Shown: positions 28,661-38,442, counted from the stretch's first letter. The stretch is DNA of 64,000 bases from Marinobacter algicola DG893 (GCF_000170835.1 NZ_ABCP01000005.1:1-64000); one strand, 5' to 3'. The notes: generated from the sequence alone by a model not told the origin. Numbers and translations are program-made.

Positions 28661-31600
28661 TTCGCCCACTCCCGGCCCGCACTGGAGGGCTTGGCCCGGC
28701 TGGCCTGTTCCGCGTGCCAGAGCGGCTCATACAAAGCCGACACCAACAGCGGGAATTCGTCATTCTCCAGCAGTTGTTCTACCTCCGGATAGGCCCTGCG
28801 CAGGTAACCACTGTCGCGCTCCAGAGCCTTTCCGTAGGCGTCCGTCGCCTTCAGCAGCGCTTTGTCCTCGCTGCCCTCGCCCCTGGCGGGATAAAGGCCC
28901 CGCAAATAGCCGAAGGCCGCACCCGACTCTATCGGCAGCGGCCGCGTCTGACCCTGAATCCAGTAGTCCAGGATGCTGTTCAGGTATTCCCTGGCGTGGG
29001 CGACATCCAGGGGCAACAGGTTAACGACCCGCTTTTCCTCTTTGGCAATCACCTGAGTGTGGAAAGCCTCATAACAAATATTACCTGCGAGGTGCGCCAC
29101 CCAGTGTTCCAATAGGGCCGGGAACTTTAGCTGGCGAGCGCTTCCAGACCCTTCCAGCAGGTTGCTACTGGCGATCACCACCCGGCAAAGGTCACCGTCA
29201 GGGCGCGTACGCAGATTGCCCAGCCTGTCATTAATGGTGACCGTCGCGTCGCCATGCTCATGGCGGTACTCAAAGCCTGAGACATCGTCCACCGGCTCAG
29301 GCCAGAGCACCACGGCCTCCTGATAACGCCGGTACAGGTCTGGCATGCGACTTTCCAACTGCCGCGTCAGGGCGGTTTCCGTCACTCCCATGCCCAACTC
29401 GCCTCGCCGGGCCATGCTCGCCAGAGCGCCCTCCAGCCGCTGATGCAGTTCGTCCTCGGTGCCCGATTTCATGACCGCATGACGAATCAGTTCGTCCTCC
29501 AGACGCCAGTGGTGCAAGCCGTCCATGGCGAATGCTTCATTGTCGGTGTCCAGGCTCTCCACATCGGTAAACCGGACCTGCAGCCGGCGCTGGTAAAAGG
29601 TGTCCACCGGTCGCTTGAGGAAGGCGCCAACATCAGCAATCGACAGGGGCTCCGCCGGTGGCAGGAAAGGCAGTTCGACGCCCACCACGTCGGTTTCCCG
29701 TTGCTGATGTGCACTGAGCCATTCGCTGTCATAAGTGAACAGGCGCCGCGTCGCCAGCACCTCGTGAACGTCTGGTGAGCCATTGTGCCCGGCTCCGCGA
29801 TTCCCGGCGGGAAAATACTCGCGACTGAACGGCTGCAGCGGGTGTTTGATCGTCAGAGCCGGAGACGTTTTCTGGTCTGACTTCTCTACCTGCCAAACCG
29901 CATCAAGATGGTCACAGAGCTGGCTGACCAGTACCGAGGGTGGCCGTTCCGAATCATCACGGATGCTGCGCCCCACCCAACTGATGTAAAGCTGCTCCCG
30001 CGCGGAGAGCAATGCCTCCAGAAACAGGTAACGGTCGTCCTCCCGGCGGGAGCGGTCGCCTGGTCGGTAATCCACGGCCATCAGGTCAAAATCCACCGGC
30101 GGTCGCGATCGCGGGTAGTCACCATCGTTCATGCCCAGCAGGCACACCCGCCGAAAGGGAATGGCACGCATGGGCATCAGGGTTGCAAAATTGACCTTGC
30201 CAGCCAGGAATCGCTGGTTAAGGCCGCCCTCTTCCAGCCCTTCCAGCAGAATGTCCCGCACGATGTTCAGGGGCAGTTCCACGTCTTCCATACCGGCACT
30301 GTTGCAGTCCTGAAGCCACTGTTCTGCCTGTCGGCGCAGCCGGTTCACCAGCAGCAGGTCGTCATCGGACAGTTCAGCGAAGAAGCGCTCGAGTATGGAC
30401 TGCAGCCGATCGAGCCAGCCGGAAGGCGTCGCAGAGGATCTGAGTTCGTGCCAGAGCTCTTCCAGCCGATCAACAAAGCGGTAGAGATTGCCCGCCACAC
30501 CCGCCTGCAGGCCGCCGATTTCCTCGAACGGTTCGATCCCCTGCCAGGGATCGTCGCGGCCAGCGCCATAGCCCAATAGCATCCGCCGCAGACCCGCCTG
30601 CCAGGTGTTGCGTTCCAGACCCTCTGGCAAGTCGAGACTGCTGCGATGGTCGCTGTGCAGACCCCAGCGAATGTTGGCGCCGTCCACCCATTGGCGCACC
30701 AATGGAAGATCGCCCTCGACAATACCAAACCGACTGCGTACGGCCGGCACTTCCAGCAGGCTGATGATCTCGCTGACGCCAAAACGGCTTTCGGGCAGGG
30801 CCATCAACGTGTCCAGCGCAATCAGCACCGGCTGACGATGCCGCTGGCCCTGGTCGGAAATGGTAAACGGGATGTAGCGAAGGGACGACGACGGGTAACG
30901 ACCAAAAACCGCCTGAATATGAGGCGCGTAAGTATCGACGTCTGGCACCATGACAATCACGTCGCGGGGCCGAAGTTCCGGATCACTGTTGAATGCCGCC
31001 AGCAACTGGTCGTGAAGGATTTCCACTTCCCGTTGCGGGCTGTGGGCATTGTGAAACACCACGGAATTATCCCGGAACGGATCGAGAGTCCGTGCCTGCC
31101 CCAGCATCTCCGACTGGGAGGTGAGCGAGCGAATGTCGTTCTGGACCTGGTGCAACAGCGCGGGCTTTTCCGGATCTCCGTGGGGCGTAAAAATATCGAT
31201 CCGGCCCTCCGGAGTTGCCACGCGGCCCTGATACGCCTCGGGGTTGTCGAATTCGTCCAGCAGGCGAATGTAGTCCCGCCCCTGTTTGCCCCAGGCCGCC
31301 AACAACGGGTTGGCGTGCTGGTGAAGGGCATCTGGGTCGGTCAACGCAGCCAGCCCCGGGTGGGTCTTGCCGCGTTTGCGGTCCGCCGTCAGCAGGTCAC
31401 GGTCGCTGATGATGTCGGCCCAGTAAAATTCGCTGGGGTTGTGGACACAGAGCACCACCTGGCTGACCCGACTGAGAATAGACAGGGCTTCCAGCGCCTG
31501 CTTCGGCAGGGATGACACGCCAAAGACCACAATACGGCGGGGCAGGTTTTGAGGCCTGTCTGCGGCTGTCAGTGTCTGCCCCTGCTCCATGAACCGGGTG

Positions 31601-32253
31601 TGGATGCGTGAACGGCTGGTACCCGCGAGTTCGCCAACATCAGCCACCAGCCTGCGCCACAACACAGCCTGCCAACGCAGCTCATCGCCCAGATCGCGGT
31701 GTTCGCCGCGGGCCATCCGCAGGCGGTCATGGCCGGCCTCCCAGTCGGCCAGCCAATCGGCGCGAAAAACCTGGTACTGATCGAACAGGTCCGCAATCTT
31801 GCCGGCGAGCTGGTATCGGCGGGTTTCAGTATCCGTTCCGGCCATGAATCGTCGCAATGGCGCAAACACGTCGTCGGCAATCAACTCCGGCAGTAGTCGG
31901 AACAGGCGCCAGACCAGGCGGGATTTATCAAACGGGGATTGTTCCGGCACGCCCTCCGAGGTCAGTACCGCCCGATAGGCCTGCCAGATAAACCGGGCGG
32001 GAAACAGAAAATCCATGCCGGCCGCAATCCCCAGGCCGCCGACGCCGACATCAGCCCCCTCCTCGGACGGGTCTTCGGCCAGTGCCAGCTTCAGCCATTG
32101 GGCAATACCATTGCTCTGCACCAGAAAGGTTTCACTTTCCAGCGGTGGCAGAGGGCTCTGCCGGCAGATCCAGACCACAGCCCGGCGCAGGTCTTCCAGA
32201 TGATTGGCGTGGATGGCGTGAAAGCCGGGCTCGATGGATGGCGTCGCTGGCAT
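28657..32253 (-). CDS. recC: Exodeoxyribonuclease V gamma subunit
   Basis: RecC holds the complex together and recognises Chi. The protein is about 1198 residues with the ATG at 32253; the frame stays open 33 codons further but into a divergent promoter region. An inactivated helicase fold is expected. Recognisable parts are the N-terminal HAIHANHLEDL, the middle VMVPDVDTYAPHIQAVFG and the late LLGMNDGDYPRSRPP. First gene of recCBD, divergent from teaA across a 182-base region that contains a perfect inverted repeat 12 bases from this start. Confidence 0.93.
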   Translation of the reverse strand: MPATPSIEPGFHAIHANHLEDLRRAVVWICRQSPLPPLESETFLVQSNGIAQWLKLALAEDPSEEGADVGVGGLGIAAGMDFLFPARFIWQAYRAVLTSEGVPEQSPFDKSRLVWRLFRLLPELIADDVFAPLRRFMAGTDTETRRYQLAGKIADLFDQYQVFRADWLADWEAGHDRLRMARGEHRDLGDELRWQAVLWRRLVADVGELAGTSRSRIHTRFMEQGQTLTAADRPQNLPRRIVVFGVSSLPKQALEALSILSRVSQVVLCVHNPSEFYWADIISDRDLLTADRKRGKTHPGLAALTDPDALHQHANPLLAAWGKQGRDYIRLLDEFDNPEAYQGRVATPEGRIDIFTPHGDPEKPALLHQVQNDIRSLTSQSEMLGQARTLDPFRDNSVVFHNAHSPQREVEILHDQLLAAFNSDPELRPRDVIVMVPDVDTYAPHIQAVFGRYPSSSLRYIPFTISDQGQRHRQPVLIALDTLMALPESRFGVSEIISLLEVPAVRSRFGIVEGDLPLVRQWVDGANIRWGLHSDHRSSLDLPEGLERNTWQAGLRRMLLGYGAGRDDPWQGIEPFEEIGGLQAGVAGNLYRFVDRLEELWHELRSSATPSGWLDRLQSILERFFAELSDDDLLLVNRLRRQAEQWLQDCNSAGMEDVELPLNIVRDILLEGLEEGGLNQRFLAGKVNFATLMPMRAIPFRRVCLLGMNDGDYPRSRPPVDFDLMAVDYRPGDRSRREDDRYLFLEALLSAREQLYISWVGRSIRDDSERPPSVLVSQLCDHLDAVWQVEKSDQKTSPALTIKHPLQPFSREYFPAGNRGAGHNGSPDVHEVLATRRLFTYDSEWLSAHQQRETDVVGVELPFLPPAEPLSIADVGAFLKRPVDTFYQRRLQVRFTDVESLDTDNEAFAMDGLHHWRLEDELIRHAVMKSGTEDELHQRLEGALASMARRGELGMGVTETALTRQLESRMPDLYRRYQEAVVLWPEPVDDVSGFEYRHEHGDATVTINDRLGNLRTRPDGDLCRVVIASSNLLEGSGSARQLKFPALLEHWVAHLAGNICYEAFHTQVIAKEEKRVVNLLPLDVAHAREYLNSILDYWIQGQTRPLPIESGAAFGYLRGLYPARGEGSEDKALLKATDAYGKALERDSGYLRRAYPEVEQLLENDEFPLLVSALYEPLWHAEQASRAKPSSAGREWAK

Positions 32254-32265
32254 ACCTGCCCTGTG

Positions 32266-32289
32266 TTTTGTTTCCGGTAAGAAACAAAA
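32266..32289. repeat. Perfect 9-bp inverted repeat between recC and teaA
   Basis: TTTTGTTTC and GAAACAAAA flank CGGTAA. The position, 12 bases upstream of recC and 146 bases upstream of teaA, suits an operator. It has no T-tract of its own beyond the arms, so a terminator is less likely. The bound protein is unknown. Confidence 0.5.
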
Positions 32290-32435
32290 GCTTATCACAA
32301 CTTGTACAAGCCACCGGAACGCGTCGCTTCCGGCACCAGGTAAATTTGCCAATTTCTTGCGAAATCGGGATTGTTTTGCCAGTCTAAGTAAATGTAACAG
32401 ATCATTTCAGCAAAAAAATAAGCGGAGACAACGCG

Positions 32436-33464
32436 ATGAGCACCACGAGCAAGTTCAAGAAACTGGCAGGGCTTTCAGCGTTCGCCTTTGCCGCAATGAC
32501 AGCGGCAAACTCGGTGAATGCTGCTAACTGGCGCTATGCACATGAAGAGTATGAGGGTGATGTCCAGGACGTATTCGCTTACGACTTCAAGGAATATATT
32601 GAAGACAACTCCGACCACACCGTGCAGATTTATCGTTTCGGTGAGCTGGGCGAATCCGACGACATCATGGAGCAGACCCAAGCCGGTATCCTTAATTTTG
32701 TAAACCAGTCCCCTGGCTTCACAGGCTCGCTGATCCCGGAAGCTCAGATTTTCTTCATTCCGTACCTGATGCCGACTGACATGGACACGGTCATCAAGTT
32801 CTTCCGTGAAAGTGAGGCAATCAACAAGGACTTCCCGGAGCTGTACGCCCAGAATGGCCTGGAGCTTCTGCAGATGTATCCGGAAGGTGAAATGGTCGTG
32901 ACGGTGGACGAGCCCGTCAGCAAGCCGGAAGACTTCAACAACAAGAAGATCCGTGTCATGACCAACCCGCTGCTGTCGGAAACCTATTCCGCGTTTGGCG
33001 CAACGCCCACGCCTCTGCCCTGGGGTGAGGTTTACGGTGCGCTGCAGACCAACATGATCCAGGGTCAGGAAAACCCGATTTTCTGGATTGAGTCCGGCGG
33101 TCTTTACGAAGTTTCCCCGAACCTGGTCTTCACCAGCCACGGCTGGTTCACCACTGCCATGATGGCCAACAAGAACTTCTACGACGGCCTGTCCGACGAA
33201 GACAAAAAGCTTGTTGAGGACGCCGCTGACTACGCGTTCGAGAAAATCATCGTGCACATTGACGGTCTCGCTGAGAAAGCGCTTGAGAAAATCCAGAAAG
33301 CCAGCGACGAGGTCACCGTCACTCGCCTGAACGACGAACAGATCGAAGCCTTCAAGGCCCGCGCGCCACAGGTTGAAGAGAAGTTCATCGAAATGACGGG
33401 CGAAGGTGGTAAAGAGCTGTTGAACCAGTTCAAGGAAGACCTCAAGGAAGTTCAGAGTAACTGA
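32436..33464 (+). CDS. teaA: Ectoine TRAP transporter solute-binding protein
   Basis: Periplasmic DctP-family binding protein, 342 residues, with a signal peptide ending near SVNA (residue 29). The mature start NWRYAHEEYEGDVQDVF, the run RFGELGESDDIMEQTQ and the segment TPTPLPWGEVYG are, from memory, almost identical to Halomonas elongata TeaA, whose structure holds ectoine or hydroxyectoine. This supports osmolyte uptake rather than dicarboxylate uptake. GGAG precedes the ATG. First gene of teaABCD; a hairpin after it may hold its level above that of the membrane subunits. Confidence 0.93.
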   Translation: MSTTSKFKKLAGLSAFAFAAMTAANSVNAANWRYAHEEYEGDVQDVFAYDFKEYIEDNSDHTVQIYRFGELGESDDIMEQTQAGILNFVNQSPGFTGSLIPEAQIFFIPYLMPTDMDTVIKFFRESEAINKDFPELYAQNGLELLQMYPEGEMVVTVDEPVSKPEDFNNKKIRVMTNPLLSETYSAFGATPTPLPWGEVYGALQTNMIQGQENPIFWIESGGLYEVSPNLVFTSHGWFTTAMMANKNFYDGLSDEDKKLVEDAADYAFEKIIVHIDGLAEKALEKIQKASDEVTVTRLNDEQIEAFKARAPQVEEKFIEMTGEGGKELLNQFKEDLKEVQSN

Positions 33465-33477
33465 ACCTGAAGGAACC

Positions 33478-33505
33478 ATTCCCGCCGGCCCTGCCCGGCG
33501 GGAAT
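33478..33505 (+). terminator. Hairpin between teaA and teaB (attenuator or mRNA stabiliser)
   Basis: A perfect 11-bp stem, ATTCCCGCCGG with CCGGCGGGAAT, and a six-base loop sit 14 bases after the teaA stop, followed by CTGTTTTAA. The short T-run suggests partial termination or protection of the teaA mRNA 3' end. Confidence 0.7.
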
Positions 33506-33572
33506 CTGTTTTAACCCCGCCCCGCCGGGGACCTCCTGCCGGCTGGGAGCGATATGTTCTGGAGCAACCCCC

Positions 33573-34166
33573 ATGTCCGAGAACTCCCCGGATCTAGAAG
33601 ACGATACCGGCACCTACGAGTCCGGCCTCCCCGGGTTTCTGGGAACCATTGACGAAGTTATCGCCAAAACTGAAGCCGTCATGCTCGCCGTTGGCGTAAT
33701 CCTTATGGCCGTCAATACGTGTATCAACGTTATTGCGCGCTTTGTCTTCGGTGAAGGCCTGTTTTTCTCTGGTGAGATCAACCGAATTCTTATCATCCTG
33801 ATTACCTTTGCAGGTATTGGTTACGCGGCCCGCCATGGCCGTCATATCCGCATGTCTGCGGTTTACGATGCGATCCCCCCCAAAGGGCGCAAAGTCCTGA
33901 TGATTTTCATTGCCCTGTTTACATCTGTGGTGATGTTCTTCCTCTGCTATCACTCCTATGGGTACGTCGAGACCCTCCATAGCCGCGGACGCATCCTTCC
34001 GGCGCTGGGTTTTGAGATTTGGTGGATTTACGTTTGGGCGCCAGTGGGGTTTGCAATCACCGGCATTCAGTATTTCCTTACGGCCATCAAGAATTTCACC
34101 AGCAAGGATGTTTATCTCTCTACTGGTGTGATCGATGGTTATGCGGACAGTGAGTCGGAAGTCTGA
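33573..34166 (+). CDS. teaB: Ectoine TRAP transporter small membrane subunit
   Basis: DctQ-type subunit, 197 residues, with four hydrophobic segments at about residues 35-55, 68-88, 108-128 and 150-172. It forms the membrane complex with TeaC. The N-terminal stretch of about 25 acidic residues is cytoplasmic. A GGAG lies 8 bases upstream of the ATG. It follows teaA after the hairpin and precedes teaC by 33 bases. Confidence 0.9.
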   Translation: MSENSPDLEDDTGTYESGLPGFLGTIDEVIAKTEAVMLAVGVILMAVNTCINVIARFVFGEGLFFSGEINRILIILITFAGIGYAARHGRHIRMSAVYDAIPPKGRKVLMIFIALFTSVVMFFLCYHSYGYVETLHSRGRILPALGFEIWWIYVWAPVGFAITGIQYFLTAIKNFTSKDVYLSTGVIDGYADSESEV

Positions 34167-34199
34167 ACCTGCAGCTGCTTTAACAAAGGATAGAAACTC

Positions 34200-35483
34200 A
34201 TGGCGACTATAATGATGGTAATCATGATCGGGCTGCTGCTCCTGGGCTTCCCGATGATGGTTCCGCTGATCACCGGCGCGGTGGTCGGTTTTGTAATGAT
34301 GTTTGATGGCTTCGGCCAGATGGGCACTTTTGTCCAGCAAATGATGGGCGGTATTCGCCCGGCCTCCCTGATCGCGGTGCCCATGTTCATTCTGGCGGCG
34401 GACATCATGACCCGCGGCCAGTCCGCCGACCGCCTGATCCATATGGTGATGGCGTTCATCGGGCACATAAAAGGCGGGTTGGCAATCAGCACCGCGACCT
34501 CGTGCACCTTGTTCGGTGCCGTTTCAGGCTCTACCCAGGCGACGGTGGTCGCTGTAGGCTCCCCCCTTCGTCCGAAACTGCTTAAAGCGGGTTATTCCGA
34601 CTCATTTTCATTGGCGCTGATCATCAACTCCAGTGATATTGCGTTCCTGATCCCCCCAAGTATCGGTTTCATTATTTACGGGGTAATCTCCGGAACCTCC
34701 ATAGCCGAGCTATTCATCGCTGGTATCGGCCCCGGCATCATGATTCTCGCCATGTTTTCCATTTATTGCCTGGTTTACGCCTACATCAACAAAGTACCTA
34801 CCGAGGAAAAGGCCGGCTGGAGAGAGCGTGGTGTTGCCGTCCGTGAAGCATTGTGGCCGCTGTTCTTCCCGGTCATCATCGTCGGCGGTATCTATGGCGG
34901 CATATTCAGCCCCACGGAGGCGGCGGCCGTGTGCGTGCTGTACGCATTCCTGCTCGAATTCGCGGTTTTCAGATCACTTAAATTGCCGGACGTCTATCGC
35001 ATTGCCAAGTCCACTGGCCTGATTACGGCCGTGGTTTTCATACTGGTGGCCGTCGGCAACGGGTTTTCCTGGATTATCTCCTTTGCGCAGATTCCACAGG
35101 CGATACTGGAGTCCGTCGGCGTTAATGAAGCCGGTCCGGTCGGTGTTCTGATTGCAATCTGTGTGGCCTTCTTCGTCGCCTGCATGTTTGTTGATCCGAT
35201 TGTCGTCATTCTGGTACTGACGCCAATCTTTGCACCAGCGATCGAAGCCACTGGCCTGGATCCGGTACTCGTAGGGGTCCTGATCACACTCCAGGTGGCC
35301 ATAGGCTCTGCAACGCCACCGTTTGGCTGCGACATTTTCACCGCCATCGCTATATTCAAGCGTCCTTATTGGGAAGTGATCCGTGGTACGCCGCCGTTTG
35401 TCTTCATGCTGGTGGCGGCAGCGGGTCTGATCATCGCATTCCCGCAAATTGCGCTGTTCTTGCGTGACGTAGCGTTTCGCTGA
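34200..35483 (+). CDS. teaC: Ectoine TRAP transporter large membrane subunit
   Basis: DctM-type permease, 427 residues, about 12 hydrophobic segments with two related halves. The motif GAVSGSTQATVVAVGSPLRPKL (split across helices) and the later SATPPFGCDIFTA are hallmarks of the large TRAP subunit that couples sodium to solute entry. AAAGGA precedes the ATG. It forms the transport unit with TeaA and TeaB. Confidence 0.93.
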   Translation: MATIMMVIMIGLLLLGFPMMVPLITGAVVGFVMMFDGFGQMGTFVQQMMGGIRPASLIAVPMFILAADIMTRGQSADRLIHMVMAFIGHIKGGLAISTATSCTLFGAVSGSTQATVVAVGSPLRPKLLKAGYSDSFSLALIINSSDIAFLIPPSIGFIIYGVISGTSIAELFIAGIGPGIMILAMFSIYCLVYAYINKVPTEEKAGWRERGVAVREALWPLFFPVIIVGGIYGGIFSPTEAAAVCVLYAFLLEFAVFRSLKLPDVYRIAKSTGLITAVVFILVAVGNGFSWIISFAQIPQAILESVGVNEAGPVGVLIAICVAFFVACMFVDPIVVILVLTPIFAPAIEATGLDPVLVGVLITLQVAIGSATPPFGCDIFTAIAIFKRPYWEVIRGTPPFVFMLVAAAGLIIAFPQIALFLRDVAFR

Positions 35484-35515
35484 CGGATAGAGAGACTGTT
35501 TTCAGGGAGAAGAAC

Positions 35516-35956
35516 ATGTTCAAAAAGATCCTGGTAGCTGTTGACGGTTCCAAGTCATCCTTCAAGGCCATGGACAAGGCCATTGAACTGCAGAAGCTCA
35601 TGGACACCGAGATCTATCTGATGTGTGTTTACAAGCACCACAGCCTATTTGAGGCATCACTGTCGATTGGACGACCCGACAGCATGGATATCCCAGACAA
35701 AGTGCTGTCGGAATACGCCAAGGAAATCGTCAACCACGCCAAGGAACAGGCGAAAGAAAAAGGGGCGGTGAAGGTCCGGGGCTTCGTCAAGGCCGGCCGG
35801 CCGTCCAAAGTCATCACCAAATTCGCTGAAGACAAGGACGTTGATCTTATCGTCGTTGGTTCTCGGGGCACGCACAGCGACAAAGACGGCATGCTGCTGG
35901 GCAGTGTGTCGCACCGGGTAGCGTCCCGAGCCAAGTGCCCGGTCCTGGTGGTGTAA
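35516..35956 (+). CDS. teaD: Universal stress protein of the ectoine TRAP system
   Basis: A 146-residue UspA-fold protein with the N-terminal KKILVAVDGSKSS and the nucleotide loop VGSRGTHSDKDGMLLGS. In Halomonas the Usp TeaD binds ATP and damps TeaABC activity, and the same gene order here makes that function likely. AGGGAG lies before the ATG, 32 bases after teaC. Convergent with the next gene. Confidence 0.9.
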   Translation: MFKKILVAVDGSKSSFKAMDKAIELQKLMDTEIYLMCVYKHHSLFEASLSIGRPDSMDIPDKVLSEYAKEIVNHAKEQAKEKGAVKVRGFVKAGRPSKVITKFAEDKDVDLIVVGSRGTHSDKDGMLLGSVSHRVASRAKCPVLVV

Positions 35957-35975
35957 AAACAGCCACGGTGATCGG

Positions 35976-38249
35976 TCAGGAAATCTCTACCCGGTCCCGG
36001 CCACCTTCCTTGGCCCGGTAGAGCGCCCGGTCGGCAAGTCCCAACAGGCTGTCCGGGGAATCACTGCACTCGGGCCAGCTGGACACCCCCACCGATATGG
36101 TCACATGGCCCAGCTCAAAGCCACCATGTTCCACCGTCATGGTACGAACGGCTCGGGCGAGCTCTCGCGCCTTATCGTAAGCGGCTTTTGCGCTTGAGCC
36201 GGCCATAATGATGACAAACTCCTCACCACCAAATCGACAGACCACATCGCTGTCGCGGAAATGCCGCGCCAGCATACCTGCCACGGCTTTCAGGGCAGAG
36301 TCGCCGGCTTCGTGGCCATGAGTGTCGTTGAAGCGTTTGAAATGATCGATATCCACAATCAGCAGCGACAGTGGCTGGTCACCACGCAAGGCGACAGCAG
36401 ACTCGTGCTCCAGAAGCTGGTCAAAGTAGCGGCGGTTCTTCAGGCCAGTGAGCGCATCTTCGTACGAGTATTTCTGCAATTCCTCCCGTAGGCTGATGCT
36501 CGAGAGTGCGATACCGATTTTTTGCACTCCCTGACTGAGCGCCTGGAACAATCGGGCCGCGCCGTAATCCGTGCCGTCGGCGGCAAACTCATCCGGCACC
36601 TCCACAAACAGCAGTGCCATCGTCACCGATCCTTCAGTTGCCGACTGCAAATTGATCCACAGGCACAACGCCCCATCCTCACCCTTCTGCCATCCCGACC
36701 ATTGCTGGTCCAGGTCCTGAATATGTCGGGCAGGCACCTGACTATGTGGAGGCGGCCCCTCCGGGGTTTCGAGGCGAAATGGAGATTCCGGTTCCCCTGC
36801 GTACCCCCAGCGAGTCAACAGTTCATAGGCGCTGCCATTTTCCACGCGCTGGTAAAGCCTTCCCCGCAGGGGGCTGCACAGATCAGGAAGCCGCCGAGCC
36901 AGCACATGGAACGTCTGGTTGAGGCTGATGCAATTCTGCAGTTCCGCATTGATGTCGTTCAGAACTCGGGTTTTCTCATTCTCGAAGGTGAGCAACCTCA
37001 CCCTGGCCTGTTCACGGCGCGCCAACGCTTCCGCCTTCTGGGTTCGCTCTGTTACCTGCTGTTCCAGCGACAGGTTTAATCGATGGAGCGCCTGTTGTGT
37101 CCGTGCGTAGTGCCAAAGGGAAATCATCACCACCGCCAGCGAGAAGACCAGCGTGCCCCAACTGACCGGCACCCGCCCCCAGGGGAGGACGCCATGGGCA
37201 ACCGCCATATCCACCACCAACAGACTGCAGAATACGCCGTAAGCGGCGAGAATAATCTGTTGTTCAATTTTCAGTTGTCTGAATCGCTTTACGACAACGA
37301 CCGTTATGGTCGCCAGGGAAGCCAACAGCAGTGCATCAAACAGCGGGTAGGTTGATGACAGGTCAACCACTCCCATCAATGCCAATCCGATCGCCACCAC
37401 TGCATAGGCAAGATGAAGTTTCCAGACCAGATTAATTAACCATGGTTTGTGATCACTGAACCACTGTTCCAGCAACAGTGCCATCGCCACAGGCAGCATG
37501 TAGTAGGAACCGGCGGCCAGATAGTCCCACATGAGAGGTACGTTCCAGACCAATTGGCTGGCCTGGCTGTCGGACAGAAGCATAACGGCAGACGACAAAG
37601 AGAACAAAGCAATGCTCCCGAAACTCTTCTTTTCCGTTTGCAACAGGGCGAAAATCATCGCTAGCAGGGCAATCAGGGCTGAAAAGCCGGAAATAACCAG
37701 GGCTTCGAGGGAGTTCTTCACAATAAACAGGGTCAGGGCCGGCCGCTCCATAATGGAGACTTCACCCCAGAGGCCAATGTCAGTGTAATCAGAGAAAATG
37801 CGAAAGTAGATCGGCTTGCCGTCAAACTCTTCGGGCAACGGAATCGCGTGCCAGGGCCAACCTTCGAAACGCCCCCGGCCCTGATCGTCAAACGTGCCGT
37901 ATTGGTAGATGTTCTGACCGTCGAGCCAGACCTGAACAATCAGGTCGACGCTGTAGACATACAGAACCGGCTCCTGCCACTCACCCTCGGGAAGGGTGAT
38001 GCGATACCACACATGTTCCTGTCCGTTGCGATCAGGCGGGTTGGACGGGAAGCTGATTGCGCTCCATTGCCATGTATCCTGCCCCAGAACCCACTCTGGA
38101 ACCCCCTCATCGGTCAAAGGGGAATCGCCCCACCGATATTCCCAGCCCTCGTCCAGGTCCACTGCTGCATAAGCCGCCGGAAGCACCAAAAAGCTCAAAG
38201 CGATCAGGAGCATCAGCCTTATGGCATTTAAGGGGTACAGCATCTGCAT
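35976..38249 (-). CDS. 7TM receptor diguanylate cyclase (DISMED-7TM-GGDEF)
   Basis: About 757 residues in four parts: a signal sequence; a beta-rich extracytoplasmic domain (about residues 30-180) like 7TMR-DISMED sensors that may bind carbohydrate; seven hydrophobic helices (about 185-390); a coiled coil and GAF-like region; then a C-terminal GGDEF. The active site reads GGEEF with an RDSD inhibitory site five residues before it, so it should make cyclic di-GMP. The ATG at 38249 (or 38243) starts just before the hydrophobic signal; the frame opens at 38300 but that stretch holds the promoter. Ligand unknown. Confidence 0.87.
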   Translation of the reverse strand: MQMLYPLNAIRLMLLIALSFLVLPAAYAAVDLDEGWEYRWGDSPLTDEGVPEWVLGQDTWQWSAISFPSNPPDRNGQEHVWYRITLPEGEWQEPVLYVYSVDLIVQVWLDGQNIYQYGTFDDQGRGRFEGWPWHAIPLPEEFDGKPIYFRIFSDYTDIGLWGEVSIMERPALTLFIVKNSLEALVISGFSALIALLAMIFALLQTEKKSFGSIALFSLSSAVMLLSDSQASQLVWNVPLMWDYLAAGSYYMLPVAMALLLEQWFSDHKPWLINLVWKLHLAYAVVAIGLALMGVVDLSSTYPLFDALLLASLATITVVVVKRFRQLKIEQQIILAAYGVFCSLLVVDMAVAHGVLPWGRVPVSWGTLVFSLAVVMISLWHYARTQQALHRLNLSLEQQVTERTQKAEALARREQARVRLLTFENEKTRVLNDINAELQNCISLNQTFHVLARRLPDLCSPLRGRLYQRVENGSAYELLTRWGYAGEPESPFRLETPEGPPPHSQVPARHIQDLDQQWSGWQKGEDGALCLWINLQSATEGSVTMALLFVEVPDEFAADGTDYGAARLFQALSQGVQKIGIALSSISLREELQKYSYEDALTGLKNRRYFDQLLEHESAVALRGDQPLSLLIVDIDHFKRFNDTHGHEAGDSALKAVAGMLARHFRDSDVVCRFGGEEFVIIMAGSSAKAAYDKARELARAVRTMTVEHGGFELGHVTISVGVSSWPECSDSPDSLLGLADRALYRAKEGGRDRVEIS

Positions 38250-38288
38250 ACAGTGAGCTTGCCTGTCGCCAAATAGTACAGTAGTACA

Positions 38289-38294
38289 ATTATA
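38289..38294 (-). promoter_or_regulatory. Consensus -10 box for the 7TM cyclase gene
   Basis: On the minus strand TATAAT lies about 40 bases upstream of the likely start. No good -35 hexamer was found at 16-18 bases, so an activator or extended contact may be needed. Confidence 0.45.
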
Positions 38295-38397
38295 CAACAT
38301 CTATATGTTTAAACTCGCTCAGCCGCGCCATAAAAACAAGTACGAGTTGGAGCAGTTCCTTACCGGTCATGTCAGGGAGGACTTATGGGGTGGAATT

Positions 38398-38421
38398 GCC
38401 CCGGCCACCTGAAACCGGGGC
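38398..38421. terminator. Hairpin downstream of potD
   Basis: GCCCCGG and CCGGGGC form a 7-bp stem with a 10-base loop 22 bases past the potD stop. The T-rich side (TTTGTT) is on the plus strand, so for potD it is a stem without a clear U-tract. Confidence 0.5.
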
Positions 38422-38442
38422 TTTGTTGCCGGGCGCGAGCCT

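Noticed and set aside
32475-33479. Minus-strand open frame of 334 codons
   Set aside because: It is antisense to teaA, whose signal peptide and ligand domain are unmistakable.
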